Shown piece after piece: positions 8,874 through 15,687 of a DNA stretch of 64,000 nucleotides. Numbering within the stretch: position 1 is the first letter of the stretch; every line of letters starts with the position of its first letter. The DNA is from JAAXXJ01 sp964412455. Its GTDB lineage: Bacteria > Nitrospirota > UBA9217. The notes below the pieces were generated by a model. That model was not told where the DNA came from. It made no database searches and worked only from the letters and a program-made list of their open reading frames with translations. The stretch is from NCBI GenBank assembly GCA_964412455.1, contig CAYPOT010000006.1, positions 1-64,000 on the forward strand. The letters are read 5' to 3'. The position numbers and the translations under genes are program-made.

Positions 8874-9045
8874 TTGATGGAGAAATGTCCGCACGGACTC
8901 AGCAGTCCGCGCTTCATCGGAGTGAACGAGCCCGAACGAATCCAAATGCGTGTTCATGGCGTAAATGATTCGCCCACGCTCATCTATTTGCCCGGACTGC
9001 ACGGCGACTGGACGCTGGTCTCCAGCTTCATTCCGGCTTCAGCGC
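8874..9045 (+). pseudogene. Alpha/beta-hydrolase N-terminal fragment
   Basis: After a start at 8874 the frame reads RVHGVNDSPTLIYLPGLHGD and WTLVSSF, the first beta strand and HG-type oxyanion turn of an alpha/beta hydrolase. The homology ends near 9040, where the sequence changes into the antisense of an FMN reductase end. No nucleophile elbow (GxSxG) is present. It is probably the 5' end of a gene once co-transcribed with the Aas-like gene. Confidence 0.4.
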
Positions 9046-9080
9046 ACAACGAGGTGAGGTGCCGGCTACGTCCTGCCGCT

Positions 9081-9233
9081 TCAAGCCTTGCGCTTGCCTG
9101 CCTTCTTGACAAGGTTCGCGAGCAGTTCGCCGATCAGGTCCTTGGTCTGCTAGTCGGTCAGGTTGCCCTGATCGTCGAAGTTTTTCGACGCATTGATCAT
9201 CACTTCCGGCTGGTTGCGCAAGGAAGGAAATGC
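9081..9233 (-). pseudogene. FMN reductase C-terminal fragment with nonsense codon
   Basis: Read on the minus strand the sequence gives RNQPEVMINASKNFDDQGNL, then TD, a TAG stop, and QTKDLIGELLANLVKK up to a second stop at 9081-9083. This matches the C-terminal end of NADPH-dependent FMN reductases, where a TDE(x)T pattern is usual, so the TAG probably replaces a GAG. It complements the N-terminal fragment at 6366-6560 but lies on the other strand, with the Aas-like gene in between. Confidence 0.6.
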
Positions 9234-9295
9234 GGAAGTCGTCGTTATCGCATGACGGCTTCTCGCACAAGTTTCTAACCCTTGCTGTTCATGCG

Positions 9296-9538
9296 TCATG
9301 CTCGGTGCGCTTCTTTTGGCATGAGTATCGGCCGCGCCGTATCTTGCCGAACAGCGGCCTGCATCGCCAGCATGCGCTTTCGCATCGGCCGCAAAATGAA
9401 CATGGTCAACTCGCGGCCGATGCCACCCGACACCCAACCGAAGAAAGGTCAGCATATGCCGTTCATGATGCGATCGAGCGTCAGCGCGAAAGCCAGTGCG
9501 AGAAATGTCAAGCCCAAACCAGTGTCGCCTTTGTTCAT
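9296..9538 (-). pseudogene. Possible decayed small membrane protein
   Basis: From ATG 9538 one frame gives GLGLTFLALAFALTLDRIM, an in-frame TGA at 9449-9451, then FFGWVSGGIGRELTMFILRP and a stop at 9296. The two halves look like one hydrophobic protein interrupted by a nonsense codon. I do not recognise the family, and the evidence is only frame continuity and composition. Confidence 0.3.
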
Positions 9539-9556
9539 GGCGGCAGCCGGACTAAA

Positions 9557-9976
9557 TCAAGAGGGTCTCGATATCTCCGAAAGCGCTTCACCGGCGACCT
9601 CGATATCGGCGCTCACAACGGCAAAATCGCCCAGCGCCACGATTCCCACGAGTCGCTTATCGGCGTTCACAATCGGCAAGCGTCGAATCTGACGATCGCC
9701 CATGAGCTTTGCCGCATCGTCCACGGAATCTTCCTCGTATGCCCAGACGATACCTTCGGACATGATCTCGCGCACCTTGGTGCTCGGATCCTTGCCCTCG
9801 GCCACGGCGCGAATGACAATGTCGCGATCTGATATCGTTCCGATCATGCGATCGTTTTCTCCCACGGGCATCATTCCGAAATTACCCTTGCGCATATGTT
9901 GCGCAGCTTCCTTGATCGTTCCATCCGGGCTAATAATCTGCACATCACGGCTCATCAAATCTTTAAGCTTTTGCAT
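9557..9976 (-). CDS. Paired CBS-domain protein
   Basis: This 139-residue protein consists of two CBS motifs and little else: KLKDLMSRDVQIISPDGTIK...FGMMPVGENDRMIGTISDRDI and KVREIMSEGIVWAYEEDSVD...IRRLPIVNADKRLVGIVALGD. Such stand-alone pairs bind adenine nucleotides in a cleft between the motifs and act as energy sensors or ligands for other proteins. The target is unknown here. The start at 9976 has AGGAG seven bases ahead. It is the first of several small convergent-strand genes (to 10615) that resemble acid- or stress-induced cassettes of proteobacteria. Confidence 0.85.
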   Translation of the reverse strand: MQKLKDLMSRDVQIISPDGTIKEAAQHMRKGNFGMMPVGENDRMIGTISDRDIVIRAVAEGKDPSTKVREIMSEGIVWAYEEDSVDDAAKLMGDRQIRRLPIVNADKRLVGIVALGDFAVVSADIEVAGEALSEISRPS

Positions 9977-10015
9977 GTCTATCTCCTTGTCTCAAACATC
10001 AATAAAAAACGCGAT

Positions 10016-10249
10016 TTACGAACGATCGCGCAGTTCCGTCACGCCCTCCTTCGTCGCACAGTGATTACAGCAAAACATCCGGCCGCCGTTCTCCAAGCCA
10101 TGCCCGACGATGCGTACACCGCAATGTGCACAGGTGGGCGCAAGTGCGTGGATCGCGCATTCGAAGCTATCAAAAATATAGGTTTTACCCAGAGCCATCA
10201 CCTGAAAAGATTTATCGTACTCATTTCCGCATCCATCGCATTTAGCCAT
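10016..10249 (-). CDS. Small Cys-rich zinc-binding protein
   Basis: A 77-residue protein with three metal-type cysteine clusters: CDGCGNEYDKSF near the start, FECAIHALAPTCAHCG in the middle and FCCNHCATKEG near the end. The pattern suggests zinc ribbons or a metallothionein-like role. I recall very similar small proteins annotated only as hypothetical in proteobacteria and acidobacteria. GAGGAGAG precedes ATG 10249 at good distance. It shares orientation with the CBS protein (39 bp apart), so the two may be co-transcribed. Confidence 0.7.
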   Translation of the reverse strand: MAKCDGCGNEYDKSFQVMALGKTYIFDSFECAIHALAPTCAHCGVRIVGHGLENGGRMFCCNHCATKEGVTELRDRS

Positions 10250-10411
10250 AAGTCTCTCCTCTGTTGAATCGGTTGTCGCACTGGTACGGCTTCACGTCAG
10301 GCGTCAACCGTACGCACATTTTGTAGGCGCTGGTTCCAGTTGATATCAGCTTTAAAATTACTAATCAAAATCTGAGTCGTCCTAAAACCAGCAGCCGTTT
10401 TCACGCAGTTA

Positions 10412-10615
10412 TTACTTGGCCGAACACTCGCATGCAGTTGCCGAATGTTTTTGTGCCTTATTGCAACAATCCATTGCGCTCTTGGAACTGACCTTAGCAT
10501 CACTCAGCTTGTTCTGATCGTGACATTCCGCTGCTTTGCGATGGTGTTTGGCTGCTTCTTCATGATCGCTTGCAGCCTGTTTATGGAGACCGCTAGCTTC
10601 ATTGGTATTTGACAT
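10412..10615 (-). CDS. Small His/Ala-rich coiled protein
   Basis: A 67-residue protein starting MSNTNEASGLHKQAASDHEE and running through HHRKAAECHDQNK and a C-terminal DCCNKAQKHSATACECSAK. The helical, His- and Cys-rich composition suggests metal or redox buffering, but no family function is known to me. ATG 10615 is chosen over the upstream ATG at 10660 because AGAAGGGAAC lies just before it and the extra residues do not look conserved. Confidence 0.6.
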   Translation of the reverse strand: MSNTNEASGLHKQAASDHEEAAKHHRKAAECHDQNKLSDAKVSSKSAMDCCNKAQKHSATACECSAK

Positions 10616-10660
10616 GATGTATGTTCCCTTCTTAGAAAATGCTGATGAATTGAAATCCAA

Positions 10661-11024
10661 CGTGCATGACGCAGAATTGACCGAACGTCATGGCACATCA
10701 CCATAAGCTTTCAAGCGCGGTTAAACAGTGCGCCAGCGCACATAGTGCGAAACGCTCACGGTCTCTTCCTGACACGGACTTGCCCGTCGAGCTATGTTTA
10801 TAGCCATCTTGAAAGCGGACAGTGGGGCTTTACGTTCAGGTCAATTTATTCAAGTCACCCAGTAGCAGACACTGGTGACGGGCGACCCAAACCAGCCAAT
10901 CGATCTACTCTGAAGCAAACATTCAATAGCCGTGCTGAGATGCCTGGCAATTCGTGCATCGGGTTGCCCGATCTTTCTCGAGCATGTTGTTATTCCAATT
11001 CTATTTCAAAGGTCAAATAACTCG
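10661..11024. other. Gene-poor stretch
   Basis: About 360 bp without a convincing gene. A plus-strand frame from 10745 to 11020 exists but has irregular composition and no ribosome binding site. Nothing else is recognised until the inverted repeat at 11025. Confidence 0.5.
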
Positions 11025-11096
11025 GTAGGGGCGTGATTTATCGCGCCCTGATCTATTCATGTATCAGAAGAAGGGCGCGATAAATCACGCCCCTAC
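11025..11096. repeat. 24-bp perfect inverted repeat, GTAGGGGCG ends
   Basis: Arms 11025-11048 and 11073-11096 are perfect reverse complements with outer ends GTAGGGGCGTGATTTATCGC, and the 24-nt loop has its own TGAT/ATCA pairing. The outer bases match the other GTAGGGGC repeats at 15.4, 18.6, 19.2 and 34.4 kb, but the inner sequence differs. It lies 29 bp beyond the stop of the ceramidase-like gene and could act as a terminator hairpin. Confidence 0.8.
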
Positions 11097-11125
11097 GATA
11101 TTGCACTATTGATCGGGAAATGGAA

Positions 11126-11914
11126 TTACGGGGTGGACTCATCGTCGACCGGTCTCCTCGTTTTGAGCATCACCAGCACTGAGAAACAACCCAACGCCGA
11201 CAGAAGATGTTTAAACGAATGGCCACTGAAAAGACTCTGAGTGAATACGAACACCTCCCGGTCATAGGCTTCCGCAAATTTGGCTAGCAGATAGCACGCA
11301 AGAGCCACCAGGAGCAGCCATTGGTGGGAGAACCTCGGTCGGAACAGCACCATTAAAATCGGAACTGTCAGTAGCGGGATAAACTGAATCCACACATAGA
11401 ACCGCAAGTCATCGAACCAGTGCCAATAAAATACACTGGATAAACCCATCAGTAACGCAGGCACCAAAAGAAATCTGCCAAGCCGCGCACTCACATACTC
11501 TGCCAAGACCGCTACGAATAATCCCATGAATCCAATTGTCATAGGTAGCCTGTCCCAGACCAGCGTCTCGTTGGTGGGGTTCCAGTGATAATACCCAGAA
11601 CCAACACAGACAATCGCCACGCCTGCGAAAAACGTAAGCCATGCAGGTCGAAAACTCACCAATCGATTTCCAAAACAGAAGCTCATGCCCGCCATCCCGA
11701 CCAGCAGAAAAGGGATATTCGACATGACATCAAAGAAATTTGGAATGCCGAAAAATGCGCGCCGGTCGGCAAAGTCATGATAGTCCGGATTCTGTCCAAA
11801 GGGCTGCATCGATAGCATGAACGCCAGTGAGCCGATTACAATGAACGACAACAGGACATGCCGCCAGCCGGTTCCGAAGGAAGACAGGGTGGTTTGTTTA
11901 TTCGGTTCTTGCAT
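11126..11914 (-). CDS. Ceramidase-like (CREST) membrane protein
   Basis: This 262-residue protein has about seven hydrophobic segments. It carries the CREST-superfamily pattern: a Ser-x3-His (SGYYHWNP) with a following Asp (ETLVWDRLPM), and a late HxxxH (GHSFKHLLS). These residues form the zinc site of alkaline ceramidases and related hydrolases. In bacteria the substrate is usually unknown, and a ceramide or other amide-linked lipid is possible. The start at ATG 11914 is chosen because TAGGAGG lies eight bases upstream; a longer frame to 12028 has no such signal. It stands alone between repeat-rich tracts. Confidence 0.7.
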   Translation of the reverse strand: MQEPNKQTTLSSFGTGWRHVLLSFIVIGSLAFMLSMQPFGQNPDYHDFADRRAFFGIPNFFDVMSNIPFLLVGMAGMSFCFGNRLVSFRPAWLTFFAGVAIVCVGSGYYHWNPTNETLVWDRLPMTIGFMGLFVAVLAEYVSARLGRFLLVPALLMGLSSVFYWHWFDDLRFYVWIQFIPLLTVPILMVLFRPRFSHQWLLLVALACYLLAKFAEAYDREVFVFTQSLFSGHSFKHLLSALGCFSVLVMLKTRRPVDDESTP

Positions 11915-12733
11915 CGGCGAGCCTCCTAACAGGTAATGGCCAAACCCAAGTATCTGCTTGCAAGACAACATTTTGTTCGCCGATTGTGGAAAGTTAAATT
12001 CAAACGGTATGTTAAGTAGCCTCGGCACGATAGATGTCGGGGCACTCCCATCAAGCTTGTTGTGGACGACCGCTTGCGCCCCAATATAGTCACTCCGTCT
12101 TGTTTTCAGTGATGCCGGTCACAGCTTGCCCCCTCTTGCCCGTGACTCACTGATCCTCGAAGAAGCGGATGGCGTTTAGTAACTCAGGAACTTCCTAGGG
12201 AACTTCCTAGAACTTCCTAGGGTCACTAGGGTCAGGTCTATACTGTTGCACAACAGGTAGTACGCAGCGCCGAAGCCGGGAACTTCCTAGGAACTTCCTA
12301 GGGTCAGGTCTATACTGTTGCACAACAGGTAGTACGCAGCGCCGAAGCCGAACTTGAACTCGACCTCGCGAATAGCCAGCCCTGTTTCGCGTACAGGTTG
12401 ACCACTTTTACGTCCAACCCGCGAGGGTCAGGTCTACTTTCATGTCATTCCACAAAATCCCTCAGGGTTCGCATTGCCAGCACCCTGCACTTCCTGCCCT
12501 CCCAGTTCACGAATCCGGTCGATCTGTTCACATGCTATATCTTCGGGGCCAATGGGCATGGTCTAGGGCTTGAGCAACAAAGAAGGTTCGAGCACTGTTG
12601 ACAGGACTTTTCGGGGTCAGACATGATTTCCTGATATTTTACTCAAAGGCTTCATGGAAAACCCGTCAGTGATATCCCCGTTCTACGAAAAGGTTGACCC
12701 GCTACGGTCAGATCGATAATGTCTATAATCGCT
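11915..12733. other. Gene-free repeat field
   Basis: Over 800 bp with no credible gene. It contains at least four copies of a GGGTCAG(G/A)(T/C) motif (12229, 12301, 12425 and about 12614), AACTTCCTAG tandem words (12187-12220 and 12280-12300) and a 50-bp direct repeat. It looks like layered insertion debris. Confidence 0.6.
12229..12350. repeat. 50-bp direct repeat, 72-bp period
   Basis: Positions 12229-12278 and 12301-12350 are identical over 50 bp, starting GGGTCAGGTCTATACTG and ending GCGCCGAAGCCG. Each copy is immediately preceded by tandem AACTTCCTAG words (three before the first, two before the second). Confidence 0.85.
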
Positions 12734-13060
12734 TTACGCCGCAGCCTTGTGCGCTTCGACCCGAAGCTTCACCCGTTCATTCGTTTGAAGAATTTTGATG
12801 ATCTCCAGAATGTTGTCCGCCCGTGGATTGCCGCGCGGCCCCAGCATGCGGTGAACGCTCTTGTCCGTCTTCTTGAGCTTCTTTGCCAGCTGCTGGAAGG
12901 TGATGGTCGCGTTGATATAGTCGCGGAGCATGGCCTTCCCCGCATCGAGGTCCCCTGCCAGCAGCTCATTGACCGCTTCGGTCAGCATCTGTCTTCTGAA
13001 TGCAGGATCGCTCAGCGCGCGGTCCATGATGGTTGTTCTGAATTTTCGCGTAATAGGCAT
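12734..13060 (-). CDS. HigA-like antitoxin (HTH)
   Basis: A 108-residue protein beginning MPITRKFRTTIMDRALSDPA, with AVNELLAGDLDAGKAMLRDY and a helix-turn-helix-like LAKKLKKTDKSVHRMLGPRG. This is the pattern of antitoxins paired with Gp49/HigB-type toxins (PF05973 partners). It probably neutralises the upstream-encoded toxin and represses the operon by binding the palindrome at 13417-13434. The ATG at 13060 follows AGGAAATGAGGTG and lies 10 bp after the toxin stop, in the reverse (toxin-first) order usual for HigBA. Confidence 0.8.
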   Translation of the reverse strand: MPITRKFRTTIMDRALSDPAFRRQMLTEAVNELLAGDLDAGKAMLRDYINATITFQQLAKKLKKTDKSVHRMLGPRGNPRADNILEIIKILQTNERVKLRVEAHKAAA

Positions 13061-13070
13061 TTTTGACACC

Positions 13071-13403
13071 TCATTTCCTTTTCGCTTTGGCCTGCTTATA
13101 CTCCACCCAGAGCATCTGAGCGATCTGGATGTCTTTATCCTGGGTCTTCTTGGCCCCGCCACCAAGCAGGATGACCAGTTCATCACCCTCCTGACCGAAG
13201 TAGATCCGGTAACCTGGTCCGAAGTCGATCTTATATTCCGACACCCCTTTTCCGACGGACTTTACATTAGAAACATTGCCCTGTTCCAGGCGATAGAGCG
13301 CAACGGCCACCTTTGCCGCTGCCTGCGCATCGAGCGTCGAGAACCACTTGGCAAAGGGTGAAGATCCGCCTCTTACATATTCGATGACTCTTCGGTTTGT
13401 CAT
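13071..13403 (-). CDS. RelE/HigB-like toxin (Gp49 family)
   Basis: A 110-residue protein of the phage-derived Gp49/HigB type: FAKWFSTLDAQAAAKVAVAL, RLEQGNVSNVKSVGKGVSEY, DFGPGYRIYFGQEGDELVIL and GGGAKKTQDKDI. Basic and aromatic residues in GYRIYFG and the GGKKTQ-like loop fit a ribosome-dependent mRNA interferase. It is the first gene of a two-gene operon with the antitoxin. Confidence 0.85.
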   Translation of the reverse strand: MTNRRVIEYVRGGSSPFAKWFSTLDAQAAAKVAVALYRLEQGNVSNVKSVGKGVSEYKIDFGPGYRIYFGQEGDELVILLGGGAKKTQDKDIQIAQMLWVEYKQAKAKRK

Positions 13404-13416
13404 CCATGGTCCTTAC

Positions 13417-13434
13417 GGTAACACTTATGTTACC
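13417..13434. promoter_or_regulatory. Palindromic operator of the HigBA-like pair
   Basis: GGTAACA-CTTA-TGTTACC is a perfect 7-bp palindrome 14 bp upstream of the toxin start. A minus-strand TTGACT (-35-like) sits at 13438-13443, so bound antitoxin would cover the promoter. Confidence 0.6.
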
Positions 13435-13602
13435 ATTAGTCAACAGCGGAATTCTGCGGGTACAGGCGGGTACAGGGCCAGACATGTTTTCCTGTTATTT
13501 AAACCCCGGGAGGGTGCAGCCGCATCGACCTCATTTGCGCAAATTAGCCGGCTGATCCTTAAAAACAATAAGAACTTACTTGTACGACGATAGTTAATGA
13601 AA

Positions 13603-15234
13603 TCACATCTCGCACACCACGTCCTCGATCTCCTTCGAGAAGGTCGCGAAGTTCGGCGTATAATCGATGGGACATTCGACGACAACTACCTTCCGGAGTT
13701 CGAAGGCCTTCTTGAGCACCTCCGCGAGGTCGTCCCCCTTCTTCACGGTCACGCCGACCGCTCCGTGGCTCTCGGCGAAGCGCGCGAAATCCGGATTGGT
13801 GTAATCCAGCCCGAAGTTCTGGAATCCCATGTTCTCCTGCTTCCACTTGATGAACCCGAAGGCATTGTCGTTCAGGATCAGCACGACGACCTGGATGTTC
13901 AGCCGCACCGCGGTCTCAAGCTCCTGGGCGTTCATCATGAACCCGCCGTCGCCCACCACGGCCAGCACGCTTCGCTCAGGATGGAGCAGCTTGACGGCGA
14001 GGGCCGCGGGCAGTCCCGCGCCCATGGTGGCAAGGGCATTGTCGAGGATGAAGGTGTTCGGCTTATAGGTCCGGTAGAGCCGCGAGAACCAGAGCTTGTA
14101 GATGCCGTTGTCCAGCGTCAGGATATCGTCCTCGCCGAGGGCCTTCCGGACGTGGCAGACGATCTCCTGCGGCCGGGGGGGAAAGGTCGTCTCGCAGGTT
14201 GTGCTGAGTTTCTTGTCCAGGAACACCCGGAGGTCCGCGAACACCTTGTCCTCACGCCGCGTCACCTTCGAGGCGAGCAGCCGGAGCGACATGGAGACAT
14301 CGCCGACCATCTCGAACTCGGGATCGTAGTACCGGTCCACTTCGGCCTCGACAAAATCGATATGGATGATCTTCTTGTCGAGCGCCCGGTTCCAGACATA
14401 GGGCGGATATTCCACGATGTTGTAGCCCACGGTGATGATGAGATCCGCCCGGTCGATGCCGCAGTTCACGTAGTCCCGCTTGTGGATGCCCGTGGCGAAC
14501 AGGCTGTAGGGCGACGCATCGGAGAGTACGCCCTTCCCCATCTGCGTGTGCACCACGTGGATCCCCGTCCGCTCGACGAACTCCCGGAGGTCCTTCGAGA
14601 TGAGCTTCCGGTTCGCTGCGGCGGAAACGATGAGCAGCGGATGGCTCGACGAATTGATGAGTTCCGCGGCGCCCTCGATCGTCGAGGCGTCCGGGTCCGG
14701 CCTGCGGCTGTGGCCCGGTTTCTGGACCCGGGCGTCCGTTTCGTTTCCCGCCACGTCCTCGGGCAGTTCGATGTGGACCGCGCCCGGCCGCTCGGCCTGG
14801 GCGTGCTTGAATGCGTTTCGGAGCACCGTGGGGATGGTGCTCGGGTCGGCGATGGACTCGGCGCTCTTGGTGATGGGCTTCATCAGGCTGACAACGTCAA
14901 TGAGCTGGAAACAGGCCTGCCAGTTGTCGCGGATCGCCTTCTGACCGGTGATGGCGATGAGCGGCGCGCCGATAAGCTGCGCGTGGGCGATCCCGGTCAC
15001 GAGGTTCGTGGCGCCGGGGCCGAGGGTCGCGAAGCAGACGCCCGCCTTGCCGGTGAGCCTTCCGTAGGTGGCCGCCATGAACGCCGCGGCCTGCTCGTGG
15101 CGGGTGAGGATGAACTTGATGGGCGACGTGCGGAGCGATTCGAGGAAGTCGAGATTTTCCTCGCCGGGCAGGCCGAAGATGTATTCGACCCCTTCCGCTT
15201 CCAGCTGTTTGACGAACAAGTCCGATGCTTTCAT
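13603..15234 (-). CDS. Acetolactate synthase-like ThDP enzyme
   Basis: A 543-residue thiamine-diphosphate enzyme with N-terminal pyrimidine-binding domain (VEYIFGLPGEENLDFLESL, with the catalytic Glu in LTRHEQAAAFMA), a central domain, and a C-terminal PP domain containing the metal motif VVGDGGFMMNAQELETAV...NDNAFGFIKW. Family members condense two pyruvates to acetolactate. The single subunit, without a nearby regulatory ilvN, resembles the catabolic AlsS or a stand-alone type more than biosynthetic IlvB, but the sequence does not decide the physiological role. ATG 15234 follows TCAGGAGATTT; the longer frame to 15261 lacks a signal. Confidence 0.85.
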   Translation of the reverse strand: MKASDLFVKQLEAEGVEYIFGLPGEENLDFLESLRTSPIKFILTRHEQAAAFMAATYGRLTGKAGVCFATLGPGATNLVTGIAHAQLIGAPLIAITGQKAIRDNWQACFQLIDVVSLMKPITKSAESIADPSTIPTVLRNAFKHAQAERPGAVHIELPEDVAGNETDARVQKPGHSRRPDPDASTIEGAAELINSSSHPLLIVSAAANRKLISKDLREFVERTGIHVVHTQMGKGVLSDASPYSLFATGIHKRDYVNCGIDRADLIITVGYNIVEYPPYVWNRALDKKIIHIDFVEAEVDRYYDPEFEMVGDVSMSLRLLASKVTRREDKVFADLRVFLDKKLSTTCETTFPPRPQEIVCHVRKALGEDDILTLDNGIYKLWFSRLYRTYKPNTFILDNALATMGAGLPAALAVKLLHPERSVLAVVGDGGFMMNAQELETAVRLNIQVVVLILNDNAFGFIKWKQENMGFQNFGLDYTNPDFARFAESHGAVGVTVKKGDDLAEVLKKAFELRKVVVVECPIDYTPNFATFSKEIEDVVCEM

Positions 15235-15372
15235 GAAATCTCCTGATAGAATAGTTCGCACAGAGACACAGAGGCACAGAGAAGATCATACAAAAACCTT
15301 TGCCGGAAGTAGGCGCCTCCAGGCGACACAGATTTGCACTGATCACGGCTATGATGACGGCGGATAGATCAT

Positions 15373-15432
15373 GTAGGGGCAACCCTATGTGGTTGCCCTG
15401 AATAAAGGGCGGCCACGCAGGGCCGCCCCTAC
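15373..15432. repeat. 60-bp GTAGGGGC double-hairpin repeat (reverse)
   Basis: Outer arms GTAGGGGC/GCCCCTAC enclose two inner hairpins (GGGCAACC-type and GGGCGGCC-type), giving a three-way-junction fold. This copy is inverted relative to those at 18570 and 19181. The flanking 15304-15333 carries the companion word AGTAGGCGCCTCCAGGCGAC. Confidence 0.85.
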
Positions 15433-15450
15433 AAATATTAAAACCCACCT

Positions 15451-15666
15451 TTATTCATTTATATATTTACTGCAGTCCTTCAGATGTTCCTTAAGGATCC
15501 CCCTCGCCACGTACTTTTTGCAGTGCGGACAGGGAACACAGCAGGGCACCGGATGCTCCAGCAAGGCCCCGGGTTTATGACACGGGCATTTGCATTTCCA
15601 GACAGGACTATTCTCTTTCTCAAGCTCTTTTTCTTTGCTCTTTATTCCGCATTCCGCATTCCGCAC
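15451..15666 (-). CDS. Small Cys-rich protein, uncertain
   Basis: A 71-residue frame with WKCKCPCHKPG, VPCCVPCPHCKKYVARG and a C-terminal LKEHLKDCSKYINE. The paired cysteines with a histidine suggest a zinc ribbon. The apparent start lies inside a GCGGAAT heptamer repeat that also forms the intergenic spacer, so the true start may be a TTG/GTG further in. It lies between two metabolic genes on the same strand. I do not recognise the family. Confidence 0.45.
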   Translation of the reverse strand: MRNAECGIKSKEKELEKENSPVWKCKCPCHKPGALLEHPVPCCVPCPHCKKYVARGILKEHLKDCSKYINE

Positions 15667-15687
15667 TCCGCATTCCGCACTTGTACG

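Noticed and set aside
10745..11020. Plus-strand frame of 91 codons
   Set aside because: No ribosome binding site, irregular composition, no recognisable motif.
13597..15246. Long plus-strand frame antisense to the acetolactate-synthase-like gene
   Set aside because: It is a shadow of high-GC third-position bias; the minus-strand frame has clear family motifs and a ribosome binding site.
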